A DNA stretch of 64,000 nucleotides. Origin: an uncultured Aquimarina sp. GTDB taxonomy: Bacteria; Bacteroidota; Bacteroidia; Flavobacteriales; Flavobacteriaceae. The notes under the pieces were generated by a model. It searched no databases. It was given only the letters and a program-made list of their open reading frames with translations, and was not told the origin of the DNA. Position 1 is the stretch's first letter; every line of letters begins with the position of its first letter. Shown one piece after another: positions 7,002 through 16,044 of this stretch. A program made the translations under genes and the position numbers. The DNA lies in assembly GCA_947502885.1 (NCBI GenBank), contig CANNBP010000001.1:310001-374000 (forward strand), given 5' to 3'.

Positions 7002-8228
7002 ATGAAAAAAGTAGTATTCACATTAATATTCTTTAGTCTTTATTATTCAGAACAAATACAAGCGCAAAGTGATTTTTTTTCTGGATATATTAAGACACCA
7101 GAAAATGTTTTAGATTCTCTACCTGTATTAGAATTTATACCAAAGGGATTCTACCAGGCTCCTAAAAAATGGGATTTATCAGCTGGTTTTCCTATTCCAG
7201 GTAATCAAGGTAAGCAAGGGAGTTGTGTAAGTTGGACACTTGGATATGCTTTAAAAAGCTATCAAGAAAGGATTGAAGAACAAAATCAAAATTTGGTGTT
7301 TAGTCCTAGTTATATTTATAACCAAGTTTTACATAGAACTGAACCTTGTAGCAAAGGGATTACTTTCAATAAAGCTCTTACATTTTTAGAACAAAATGGT
7401 TGTGCAGTATATAGTGATTTTCCTTATGATGAAAATGACTGTAGGACTCAACCTAATCAAAATATTAAAGATAGAGCTGAAAGATATAGAATACTGAGTA
7501 ACCAGCTTATTTTTAAATATAAAAATGGCGGACCAAATATTGATATCGGTATGGTAAAAAATGAGATTTCATTCGGTTCTCCTATAATTATAGGAATACT
7601 CCTTGATAAAGAATTTTGGAATGACACTTATGGTGATAGGTCTTCGAATTCACCTTACATATGGAGTAATTTAAAATATGACTGTTCGAATTGTTATCAT
7701 GCTATGTTGGTCGTTGGATATGATGACGATTTAGAAGCTGTGAAAGTAATTAACTCATACGGTAAGAACTTTGGAAATGGTGGCTATGGGTGGATTTCTT
7801 ATAATGTTTTTGAAAATACAGTTTATGAAGCTTACACAACTCTTGATGATGATAACAACCTGTTTGGTGTTGTAGCGAGCAAAAAAGCTAAGTCTTCATT
7901 TCCTGATGATACAGTTGGTATCTTAGATGAACCTACAAAATATGACAATTGGATAAAGGCAGGTTACTATCGGTATATAAGAGATGATATTAAATTAAGT
8001 CTAATATATTTGAGTAGAAAAAATCAAGAAGCAATATTTAAGATATATCATATTGAAAATGGTAAAGAAAATATTCTTGGTTCTATTAAATTAAAACCTG
8101 AGGAATCTTACACTATATCATATGGTGATAAAAAATATACTCTGAGATTAGATCGTACTGGAAGGGCAGGTTCTATTTTTAATATATTTAACCCAGCAGC
8201 GGTATTCTATTCCTTCACTATTGAATGA
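7002..8228 (+). CDS. secreted papain-like (C1A-type) cysteine peptidase
   Basis: A 408-residue protein with a signal peptide ending near EQIQAQ (residue 22). The papain catalytic set is in place: GNQGKQGSCVSWTLGYAL supplies the oxyanion Gln and catalytic Cys (about residues 66-80), CYHAMLVVGYDD the His, and VINSYGKNFGNGGYGWI the Asn. The last 110 residues, after the catalytic domain, form a separate beta-rich domain of unknown role. No propeptide of the usual length is present before the Cys; only about 45 residues remain after signal removal. It is paired with the upstream secreted protein (11-base gap). It could process surface proteins or act on other cells; this is inference. Confidence 0.8.
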   Translation: MKKVVFTLIFFSLYYSEQIQAQSDFFSGYIKTPENVLDSLPVLEFIPKGFYQAPKKWDLSAGFPIPGNQGKQGSCVSWTLGYALKSYQERIEEQNQNLVFSPSYIYNQVLHRTEPCSKGITFNKALTFLEQNGCAVYSDFPYDENDCRTQPNQNIKDRAERYRILSNQLIFKYKNGGPNIDIGMVKNEISFGSPIIIGILLDKEFWNDTYGDRSSNSPYIWSNLKYDCSNCYHAMLVVGYDDDLEAVKVINSYGKNFGNGGYGWISYNVFENTVYEAYTTLDDDNNLFGVVASKKAKSSFPDDTVGILDEPTKYDNWIKAGYYRYIRDDIKLSLIYLSRKNQEAIFKIYHIENGKENILGSIKLKPEESYTISYGDKKYTLRLDRTGRAGSIFNIFNPAAVFYSFTIE

Positions 8229-8261
8229 AAATGATTTGAATACGATTAAAATCTTTATGGA

Positions 8262-8580
8262 TATATTACATTATAGTTACTAATTAACTTTGCGTGTCGC
8301 AAAACGGCTTTGACATAATATCTATCTATATAATACGCTGGCGCGTACTTATATCTGATATTATATCAAATACGTTGTATTTGCCGTTTTGCTTCAAATA
8401 AATACATTTGTACTATAATGTACTTGCGTTATGTCACTTTGCTTTGGTCAAAAGCAAAGTTCTATTAGTACTTCATTTTCTTTAAAAGTTTTCTAACGAA
8501 AAGTTCCTTTAAAAAAAGGTAATGGAACACTTATTACCCGTTCGACGGTAGGAGAGTAGGGGAATGTGTGTGGAATGGGA
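8262..8580. repeat. intergenic repeat R, copy 3 (fullest copy)
   Basis: This fills most of the 527-base gap 8229-8755. It runs from ATTACATTATAGTTACTAA through GCAAAACGGC (8299-8308), paired perfectly with GCCGTTTTGC (8383-8392), with nested inner arms ATAATATC/GATATTAT and a TACGC-TGGC-GCGTA tip. A second perfect 10-bp hairpin, ACTTTGCTTT (8436-8445) with AAAGCAAAGT (8451-8460), follows, then AATGGAACAC and the tail TGTGTGTGGAATGGG. A 60-codon plus-strand frame after it (8592-8774) is very basic, has no family features and overlaps hsdM out of frame; I do not accept it. Confidence 0.7.
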
Positions 8581-8755
8581 AAAATAATTGAATGTTTGAT
8601 TTTTATATCAACATACTAGATAGCTTGGTTATTAATTATATATTTATGACTTTATTTTTTAGTTATAAAAATGGCCTAAAAAGTACTTCAAGAAAAAGAA
8701 TAAAACGAAAAATACGCGTATTAAAATTATTACTTTTAATAAAATTAAATAGTGA

Positions 8756-10360
8756 ATGCTCACATCAAAATTAAAATCAGAAATAAATCTACTCTGGAAG
8801 AAATTCTGGAGTAGAGGAATTACAAACCCGTTATCAGCAATTGAACAAATTACCTATCTTCTTTTTATTAAAAGACTTGAGGAAATGGATTTAAAGAAAG
8901 TTGAAGATTCAAAAAAAGGTCATATTAAGAATTACGAGTCCGTTTTTAAAGGCAATTTTCTTCAACCAGGTTTAGAAGATAAAAAGCAAAACTACATCAC
9001 AAAAGATAGTTTAAGGTGGTCAAAATTAGAGGGAAAGCAACCAAAAGAAATGTTAGATCATGTCCGTGATAGAATCTTTCCTTTTATACAAAACTTAAAT
9101 AGTGAAAATGCATTCTTCACCAAACATATGAAAAATGCTGTATTCCTGATCCCTAGCCCTGATTTAATGGATGAAACCTATGGTGCTATTAATCGAATTT
9201 ATCAAGAAATTAAACGAGCTAGTAAGGATGAAGAAGGAAAAGAAACTTTTGAAGATACACAGGGAGATGTTTATGAGTACTTATTGTCGGAGCTAAAAAC
9301 AGCTGGAAAAAATGGTCAATTTAGAACACCTACACATATTCTACAGTTGGTTACTAATTTAGTTTTTTCTGAATATTCAGATAATGAATTAAAAAAGAAA
9401 GGTTTAAAAATTGCTGACCCCGCATGTGGAACGGCTGGTTTTTTATTAGCAGCATATAAACAATATCTTACTAGGTTTACTTCAAAGAAATATATAAAGC
9501 AGGATGATAGTGGGTTTGATATTGGTACAATAGGTGACAAATTAACACCTAGCTGGCATGAAAAATTGGAGAAAGAAACATTTTATGGTTTTGATATAGA
9601 TCAAACCATGGTTCGAATTGCTCTAATGAACTTAATGATGCATGGCATTAACCAACCTGCAATTGATTATAAAGATACTTTGTCAAAAAACTATAAAGAT
9701 ACTAATCAATTTGACATCGTTTTAGCTAACCCTCCATTTACTGGTAGCGTTGCCAAAAGTGATATAAACCCAATATTAACAGCCAGTAATTCTACCAAGA
9801 CAGAGTTATTATTTATTGAACGTATTTATCATATGCTGAATGAAGGCGGTACAGCGGGAGTGATTATACCTCAAGGTGTTTTGTTTGGTAGTCAAAAAGC
9901 ATTTATTGAAACAAGAAAAATTCTTATTGACAAATGTGAAATGAAGACCGTAATTACTATGCCTAGTGGTGTCTTTAAGCCATATGCCGGAGTGTCTACA
10001 GCTATTTTAATTTTCACAAAAGGGGGGAAAACCAACCATGTTTGGTTTTATGATATGGAAAACGATGGTCGTTCTTTAGATGATAAAAGAAGGAAATATG
10101 ACCACCATGGTGATTTACACGATATTATTTCCCTTTACAAGAGCAAAAATCCAAAAGAAAAAATCAACCGAAAGTCAAAGCATTTTTTCGTTTCCAAAGA
10201 AGAAATATTGGAAAATGAATATGACTTAAGTTTTAATACATACCAAGAGCCTGATTATAAAGAAATAGAATATCGATCACCTAAATTGATTCTTGAAGAT
10301 ATTCAAAGGCTGGAAGACCAAATACAAACAGAATTGAATCAGTTGCAGGATTTATTATGA
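8756..10360 (+). CDS. hsdM: type I restriction-modification methyltransferase subunit HsdM
   Basis: A 534-residue N6-adenine methyltransferase subunit. An HsdM_N-type helical domain (residues about 1-150, starting LKSEINLLWKKFWSRG) precedes the catalytic domain with motif I DPACGTAGF (from D221) and motif IV NPPF (N325-F328). This is normal full length. HsdM methylates adenine in the target chosen by HsdS. The HsdS start overlaps its stop by 4 bases. The operon continues with an ABC-type ATPase and an HNH protein and contains no HsdR helicase-nuclease, so modification seems coupled to a different effector. Confidence 0.95.
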   Translation: MLTSKLKSEINLLWKKFWSRGITNPLSAIEQITYLLFIKRLEEMDLKKVEDSKKGHIKNYESVFKGNFLQPGLEDKKQNYITKDSLRWSKLEGKQPKEMLDHVRDRIFPFIQNLNSENAFFTKHMKNAVFLIPSPDLMDETYGAINRIYQEIKRASKDEEGKETFEDTQGDVYEYLLSELKTAGKNGQFRTPTHILQLVTNLVFSEYSDNELKKKGLKIADPACGTAGFLLAAYKQYLTRFTSKKYIKQDDSGFDIGTIGDKLTPSWHEKLEKETFYGFDIDQTMVRIALMNLMMHGINQPAIDYKDTLSKNYKDTNQFDIVLANPPFTGSVAKSDINPILTASNSTKTELLFIERIYHMLNEGGTAGVIIPQGVLFGSQKAFIETRKILIDKCEMKTVITMPSGVFKPYAGVSTAILIFTKGGKTNHVWFYDMENDGRSLDDKRRKYDHHGDLHDIISLYKSKNPKEKINRKSKHFFVSKEEILENEYDLSFNTYQEPDYKEIEYRSPKLILEDIQRLEDQIQTELNQLQDLL

Positions 10361-12027
10361 TGATTGAAGTAAAAATAAATGATCTTATTGCTGAAAAAAT
10401 TTCTGGTGAGTGGGGTAAAGAACCGATAAAAGGAGAAGGAGTTTATGTAATTAGAACCACTAATTTTCTGAATAATGGAAAATTAAACCTTGAGCAGGTT
10501 GTTAGAAGAGAAATATCTAGTAAGAAAATTGAAGCCAAGAAACTTCATCCTGGTGATGTTATTATTGAAAAATCTGGAGGAAGTCCTAACCAGCCAGTAG
10601 GTCGAGTTGTCTATTTTGACGAAGACTCTAACTCTATATACCTAACAAACAATTTTACCACAATTCTTCGACCTAATAAAACAAAAGTACACCCTTTATA
10701 TTTTCATTATCTTTTAATGAGAAACTATCAGCTGGAGAAAGTTTTAAAATTTCAAAACAAGACTACGGGTATAATCAATTTGAAGCTTGAGAAATATCTT
10801 AATTCTAAAATTAGAATTCATCGGGACCTAAATGAACAATTAAAAATTGTTGAAGCAATAAAAATTTCCGATCAATTAATCGAGAAAAGAAAAGAAAGCA
10901 TTGATTTTTTAGAAGAGCTTCAAAAGTCAACATTTTTAGATTTCTTTGGTGATTTAATTACAGTTCCTAAGCACTGGGATTCTTGCAAACTAGGTCAGTA
11001 TTTAAAGGTTAAGCACGGTTATGCATTTAAGTCTGAACATTTTAGATATGAAGGCGAGTATCTATTATTAACACCTGGTAATTTTAAGGAAAGCGGCGGA
11101 TATAGAGATAGAGGAGCAAAACAAAAATATTTTGTTGGCGAAATTCCCAAAGAATTTATTTTAACAAAAGGAGATCTTTTGATCGCAATGACAGAACAAA
11201 CTTCTGGATTGCTAGGGAGTTCAATAATTATCCCTGAATCCGGCACCTTTTTACACAATCAAAGATTAGGACTTATAGAATTTGATGAAAAGGTATTTAA
11301 CCGCTTATTCTTGTTTCATCTTTTTAATTCAGAGAGAATTAGAGAGGTAATTCATCGAAAATCAACAGGTCAAAAAGTAAGACATACGTCACCCTCTAAA
11401 ATTGAAGAAATTGAAATTCTTCTACCTCCAATTGATTTGCAAAATAGATATGCAAAAATTGTAGAACAAATCAACTCAATAAAAAAAAGTATTTTAAAAA
11501 GTTTAAAGGAGACAGAGGATTTACACTACAGTTTAATTCAGAAATCGTTTAGAGGAGAATTAGATCTTAAGAAGTTGAACATAGAGCAGATTCTTACTAA
11601 ATCGATAGATGGATCAAACAATTTAGAAAATGTTACACCGGAAACAGAAAATAAACCTGTAAAGAGTTTTGAGTTCACTGATTCTGGGGTAGTAGAAGAG
11701 AAACTAACATCAATTAATTATGCTTATCCTCCTAGAGAATCCGAGGATGAAATAAATCAACTAATTACTGAGCTTGATCAAGAATTGAATATTCGATCAG
11801 AGATACCATGTGTTGCGGATTATATAAAGCATAAAATTATTAAGGATAATTTAAAGAAGAGTTTTTTGTTCGAGGATTTATGGCAAGAGATCGAGAAGTT
11901 TCCTTTTGTTGAATCACCAACTTATGATATGACTCGAAATTGGATTTTTGAAGAAATCAAATCCAATAAAATGACCCAAACCTTTGATGGTAGAAGAAAG
12001 AAAATTACACTCAAATTAGTAAAATGA
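10357..12027 (+). CDS. hsdS: type I specificity subunit HsdS with C-terminal extension
   Basis: A 556-residue specificity protein. Two target-recognition domains are visible, each followed by a helical spacer: the first about residues 1-200 (ending LNEQLKIVEAIKISDQLIEKRKESIDFLEELQKS), the second about 205-400 (ending LQNRYAKIVEQINSIKKSI...LHYSLIQKSFRGEL). Beyond the usual end near residue 405 are about 150 extra residues: a linker, then a compact module at about 475-556 (FEDLWQEIE, YDMTRNWIFEEI, QTFDGRRKKI) that looks like a winged-helix or docking domain. It overlaps hsdM by 4 bases and the ATPase gene by 4 bases. The extension could link the specificity subunit to the ATPase-HNH effector; this is inference. 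Confidence 0.9.
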   Translation: MMIEVKINDLIAEKISGEWGKEPIKGEGVYVIRTTNFLNNGKLNLEQVVRREISSKKIEAKKLHPGDVIIEKSGGSPNQPVGRVVYFDEDSNSIYLTNNFTTILRPNKTKVHPLYFHYLLMRNYQLEKVLKFQNKTTGIINLKLEKYLNSKIRIHRDLNEQLKIVEAIKISDQLIEKRKESIDFLEELQKSTFLDFFGDLITVPKHWDSCKLGQYLKVKHGYAFKSEHFRYEGEYLLLTPGNFKESGGYRDRGAKQKYFVGEIPKEFILTKGDLLIAMTEQTSGLLGSSIIIPESGTFLHNQRLGLIEFDEKVFNRLFLFHLFNSERIREVIHRKSTGQKVRHTSPSKIEEIEILLPPIDLQNRYAKIVEQINSIKKSILKSLKETEDLHYSLIQKSFRGELDLKKLNIEQILTKSIDGSNNLENVTPETENKPVKSFEFTDSGVVEEKLTSINYAYPPRESEDEINQLITELDQELNIRSEIPCVADYIKHKIIKDNLKKSFLFEDLWQEIEKFPFVESPTYDMTRNWIFEEIKSNKMTQTFDGRRKKITLKLVK

Positions 12028-13781
12028 AACTACTCAGTCTACATATTACAGATCCTGAGGGGTTTCGAAGTCTACGTAATAACTTCAAAATCGAATTCTA
12101 TAATAAAGACAGTAAGGATTCTCCATATGGTTTCGATCCATATTGTTTCGTTGGAAGAAATGGCAGCGGGAAGTCAAATGTATTAGAAGCTTTAGGAAAT
12201 ATTTTCTACCATATTGAATGTATTTATCTAGAGAATAAACCAGACGATTTTGAAGAGGACATAAACGGAAAAAAAGGATTTAGTCCCGAAGTTTGTAGTC
12301 CAAATGCGTTCGTTTTAGAGTATCTAATTCCAGTTTCTTGGAATTTGATTAATGAAGAAAAGACATGGGATGATCTTAATGAAACAACTTGGGATGATCT
12401 GAGTTTTGCCCATATTAGGATTACCAAGGAAGATAATGGGCTTCCCGAAATAGAAATAGTAAACAATGAGTTTTTTAAGGATATAGAAAAAGGAGCAGAT
12501 CGTACTACGGTTAAGACAATTCTACCAGAACTAATAGTTGGGTATTCTTCTGGAGAAAATGAAACTTTAAGTCTGCCGTTCTTCAAAATGCGTTTTCTAC
12601 AATATGATGAATATTCAACCCTTCTTGCAAAAAAGCAACCTTATGGAGAACCTGAAGGGAGAATGATTTATCTAGATAATCAATATACACAGGCTATTTT
12701 ACTTTCAAATTTTCTTCTACAAGGTTCAGAATATCTAGATCCATTTAAAAATGAAGATATAGGAATTGGTATTGAAGAAATTGTTCAATTTCGATTAATA
12801 ATAAGGCAGCATCATAAAGTGAGGTTTTCAGAAGAGATTCTTGAAACAATCAAGACTGTTGAGGAGATTCATGAGGATGACTTTGATATGGTTGAACTAA
12901 CCTCAAACATAGAAAAGTCTATACTAAATAAACTGAAAGCTTGCTCAACGACTAACTATTATGACAGAGATTCCAAAAGTTTAATTCTCGACTATTACAT
13001 TACAAATAAGGTTGACGATCCAGTCAAAAAGGCCTTCAAATTCCATTTTAATGAAAGTCCATTGGAGTTGTTCAGAGCATTTCAAACACTATTGACTTTG
13101 AATCTTTATCAAGTTCAATCAGAAACAAAAGGAGAAGTATACAATTCAGATAGTTTGTTTGTGGGAGAAACAATTCCTGTGGTTGCTTCCGATCAAAGAA
13201 TATTTAGGATTAAAGATTTATGGATTAAAAAAAGTGGATTAAAAAATGAGATGTTAAGTAAATCTCTTTCCGATGGAGAACATCAGTTTCTACATTCGAT
13301 TGGTATTTGTATGCTCTTAAGGAATACCAAATCACTTTTCTTACTTGATGAGCCTGAAACACATTTTAATCCTGAGTGGAGAGCCAAGTTTGTTAGCACA
13401 TTAAAAACATGCCTTGGAGAAAGTGAAACCGTCACTAGAGATATATTGATTACAACACATTCACCTTTTATAATTTCAGACTGTTATAAGGATAAGGTAA
13501 AATGGTTTAAAAAAGGAGAATCTCAATTAGCAGAAATTGAAATAACGACTTTTGGATCTTCTCCAAATGAAATAACAGACTATTTCTTTGAATATTCAGA
13601 TATGATACCCAAAAGACCATTAAAAATTATTGAAGACATAGAACGAGAAATAGAAGAGGGAAAAACTGACTTTGATGAATATTTGAGGTTATTAAAAGGG
13701 TTAGGGGAGTCCTCAGAAAAATTTATGGTTTTAAATTATATAGCTCAGTTAAAAGAACAAATTAATAATGCGGATGAATAA
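12024..13781 (+). CDS. restriction-associated AAA/ABC-type ATPase (PtuA/RecF-like)
   Basis: A 585-residue ATPase with split ABC/SMC-like nucleotide-binding halves: Walker A GRNGSGKS at residues 44-51, a signature-like SLSDGEHQFL, Walker B LFLLDEPETH around D442 and an H-loop THSPF. The insert between halves (about 90-400) is helical and mixed. This is the architecture of AAA_21/OLD-like ATPases in Septu (PtuA), RloC and PrrC-type systems, where ATPase state gates a nuclease. It overlaps hsdS by 4 bases, and the HNH gene starts 2 bases after its stop. I recall a family called restriction system-associated AAA ATPase that this may belong to, but could not check. Confidence 0.85.
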   Translation: MKLLSLHITDPEGFRSLRNNFKIEFYNKDSKDSPYGFDPYCFVGRNGSGKSNVLEALGNIFYHIECIYLENKPDDFEEDINGKKGFSPEVCSPNAFVLEYLIPVSWNLINEEKTWDDLNETTWDDLSFAHIRITKEDNGLPEIEIVNNEFFKDIEKGADRTTVKTILPELIVGYSSGENETLSLPFFKMRFLQYDEYSTLLAKKQPYGEPEGRMIYLDNQYTQAILLSNFLLQGSEYLDPFKNEDIGIGIEEIVQFRLIIRQHHKVRFSEEILETIKTVEEIHEDDFDMVELTSNIEKSILNKLKACSTTNYYDRDSKSLILDYYITNKVDDPVKKAFKFHFNESPLELFRAFQTLLTLNLYQVQSETKGEVYNSDSLFVGETIPVVASDQRIFRIKDLWIKKSGLKNEMLSKSLSDGEHQFLHSIGICMLLRNTKSLFLLDEPETHFNPEWRAKFVSTLKTCLGESETVTRDILITTHSPFIISDCYKDKVKWFKKGESQLAEIEITTFGSSPNEITDYFFEYSDMIPKRPLKIIEDIEREIEEGKTDFDEYLRLLKGLGESSEKFMVLNYIAQLKEQINNADE

Positions 13782-13783
13782 TT

Positions 13784-14836
13784 ATGTTAGAGCATTATAA
13801 AAAAATACCAAACCATAAAATCAAAAAACTTCAAGAGTTAAACAAAGCTATTTTGAAGGTTTGGATTAATGCTAAACCAGCAGACAGTTTCTCTGTAAAC
13901 CTTTTTACTGATAAAAAATTCAAAGAATTAATTCTTTCGGAAAAAACAAAACCCAAAAATGATACTCTATATAAACCGATCAAGGTGATTTTTGATAGAG
14001 TAAAGATCAATAGGGCTGCACAGGATGAGTTAAAAAAGGCATTTAATATTAATAATCGTATTAAGGCACTATGTGATAATAGATATCAACATCCAATAGA
14101 ATATAAGGAGTTTAAAAAACATAATATTGATCGTCAGCTAAAAATATTCTATGAAAAGTTCTATAATGTCGTATTTGCTAGACCAAAGTTTAAAGAATTA
14201 TTCAAGACTGATTTAGCTGAATATTACTTTGATCTGAAAGAAGAAAGAGAATTAACAGTTTGTCCCTTTTGTGGACTAAAACCACTTAAATCTAGAACTG
14301 AAACTAGGAGAGAAGCTTTTGATCATTATTTCGCAAAGGCTGTTTATCCTTTCAATAGTGTGAATCCCGATAATTTGATTCCTATGTGTTCGGATTGTAA
14401 TTCTGGATATAAAAGCACGAAGGAGCTTATTTATAAAAGGAAAAAGAAGGTAGATGTCAATAGAGTAAAAGCTTTTTTCCCTTTTGATGAATCAATAAAA
14501 TTTGAAGGTTACACTATTAAAATGAAGCTTAATAAAAAACCAGTGAATTTCAGGAAATTGAAAGAAACGGATTTTGAGTTAATAATTGAATTTCCGGGTA
14601 AAGAAGAAGAGATTGAACGTTGGAAAAAGATATTTGGTATTGAAAAAAGGTTCAAGGGCCAAATAATTGACAATGTTAAGATTTGGCATGACATTGCAAA
14701 AGTTGATTTCGAAACAGACTTAGTTAAGAAAATAGGTCATTTAAAAACAACTCAACCTTTATCTAGCTCTAGATTTTTAAAGTACTCGCTATTTGATTGC
14801 TGGAATCGAGAAGGAAGTCTAAGTGTCTCTCCTTAG
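13784..14836 (+). CDS. HNH endonuclease (PtuB-like effector)
   Basis: A 350-residue protein with a zinc-stabilised HNH nuclease core at residues about 158-212: CPFCG (C160, C163), FDHYF with the catalytic D180-H181, then NPDNLIPMCSDCNSGY with C202, C205 and N206. The N-terminal 150 residues are helical and basic; the C-terminal 130 residues are mixed. It directly follows the ATPase (2-base gap), matching the PtuA-PtuB order of Septu. Placed in the hsdMS operon it takes the position where an HsdR would be expected. Predicted role: DNA cleavage when unmodified target DNA is sensed. The activity is inferred from the motif. Confidence 0.85.
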   Translation: MLEHYKKIPNHKIKKLQELNKAILKVWINAKPADSFSVNLFTDKKFKELILSEKTKPKNDTLYKPIKVIFDRVKINRAAQDELKKAFNINNRIKALCDNRYQHPIEYKEFKKHNIDRQLKIFYEKFYNVVFARPKFKELFKTDLAEYYFDLKEERELTVCPFCGLKPLKSRTETRREAFDHYFAKAVYPFNSVNPDNLIPMCSDCNSGYKSTKELIYKRKKKVDVNRVKAFFPFDESIKFEGYTIKMKLNKKPVNFRKLKETDFELIIEFPGKEEEIERWKKIFGIEKRFKGQIIDNVKIWHDIAKVDFETDLVKKIGHLKTTQPLSSSRFLKYSLFDCWNREGSLSVSP

Positions 14837-14892
14837 CTAGCTTTTAAACTAAATCTTTAGTTTTATGTTATTATGTAAAATAGAAACTAAAA

Positions 14893-15475
14893 GTTCAAAA
14901 ACCGGCCTCAGAAAACTTTGGTCTAAACAATGGGTAAAGGAGCGTCAATATTTTAGAGGTCAAGTACTAAGGTTTAATCAAAACTATGCATATTGACTTT
15001 AGTTCTTAAACAATATTATAAGTTAGAATGTTTTCTAAAATATGGCGATTGCGCCGTACATTGTTTCCAAAGTTTTGTGCAGCCTTGATTTTTTTGTTTC
15101 TTTTTTTATCAAGAAAAAAAGATATGCAAACTTTTATGTTTAATCTGTGTTCCGCAGATAGCATGTGCATAGGAATTATCTCGTTAGAGTAATTTTATGC
15201 TTATGCGGCAACTTCACGAGAATGGCGTAAAAACTTTTATCACGTATGATTTATCAAATACGCGATTTATAAAGCTACCTAAAAGTTTTGCTTTTTTTGG
15301 TGTGGGCTATGCGGTTGGATATTGTGTGTAAAAATAAATGCCATATCAGGCATTTAAATTTTTAAAAAGCAATCTAGCGCATAGGCAGCGGCAATTTTAC
15401 ATAATGGCAAATTATAGCTACAAATGAGAGCAGAATGTTTCAACAATGGATTTTTTAAATTATGATGACCCCAGT
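14893..15475. repeat. intergenic repeat S, copy 2 (long form), in the gap after the HNH gene
   Basis: This covers most of the 825-base gene-free stretch 14837-15661. It shares with copy 1 (4834-5144) the ordered blocks AAAACCGGCCTCAGAAAAC, CACGAGAAT, TTTATCAAATACGCGATTTA (15251-15270), the GTGTAAAAATAAATG block, CAACAATGGATTTTTTAAA and GACCCC. It contains extra sequence, including an imperfect hairpin built on CCGCA (about 15152) and TGCGG (about 15207). A small palindrome AAACTAAA/TTTAGTTT at 14846-14863, just after the HNH stop, could be a weak terminator. Bases 15476-15661 show nothing recognisable. Confidence 0.55.
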
Positions 15476-15661
15476 AGCTACGATTACTATGAAATAGAAT
15501 TATTGTCACCGTCAATTTAGAATATGGAATTTGGAAGAAATAGAATGTATCTCAACTATATTGCAAACAAAAGAATCTTAGTAAAAAAGAATAGTGAAAC
15601 AAATCAATCAAAATGAAGAATTATAGACTTATATCAGTAATCTGGTTATTTAAAATGTAGA

Positions 15662-16006
15662 TTATTTATTACTAAATTTTCTACGTGCTTCATTTTTAAA
15701 AATAATAGCTTCGAACATCATTTTTATTGTTTTAATCTCACTTTGATCATCTGATACTAGAGATCTCATTTTTTCATATAATGAATCAATATCCTTTACT
15801 TTTATGAGTTTTTCATCTGTTTGTAAAAAATCATCAATAGATATTTTCAAAGCATCAGCAAGTTTTTTGATAATTCTTGAAGTTGGGTTAGCAGTATTAT
15901 TTTCATACCTTCCAATTTGCACATATGATACTCCAGAAATTTCACCTAATTCACTCTGTGTAAGCCCTTTTTGAGTCCTTATTTTTTTTAACTTATATCC
16001 TATCAT
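15662..16006 (-). CDS. XRE-family repressor of the transposon
   Basis: A 114-residue protein. Residues 1-60 form a Cro/CI-type helix-turn-helix (GYKLKKIRTQKGLTQSELGEISGVSYVQIGRYE). The C-terminal 50 residues are helical and may mediate dimerisation. It is transcribed away from the DDE transposase, with 121 bases between them holding a CTAAATAA/TTATTTAG inverted repeat. A phage-like repressor switch that holds transposition down is the natural reading, as in Mu-type elements. Confidence 0.8.
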   Translation of the reverse strand: MIGYKLKKIRTQKGLTQSELGEISGVSYVQIGRYENNTANPTSRIIKKLADALKISIDDFLQTDEKLIKVKDIDSLYEKMRSLVSDDQSEIKTIKMMFEAIIFKNEARRKFSNK

Positions 16007-16044
16007 TAAAACTAAATTATACTTGTTAATAGTTTTATAATTAA

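Noticed and set aside
8592..8774. 60-codon frame before hsdM
   Set aside because: Low-complexity Ile/Leu/Lys composition, no conserved motif, begins in the repeat tail region and overlaps the hsdM start out of frame.
8756..14836. Standard type I restriction-modification system
   Set aside because: No HsdR is present; the ATPase is ABC/SMC-like rather than a helicase and the nuclease is HNH.
3300..15475. Integron with attC sites
   Set aside because: Hairpin-bearing repeats separate same-strand cassettes, but the attC core sites were not found and there is no tyrosine integrase in the window; the only site-specific recombinase is a serine resolvase.
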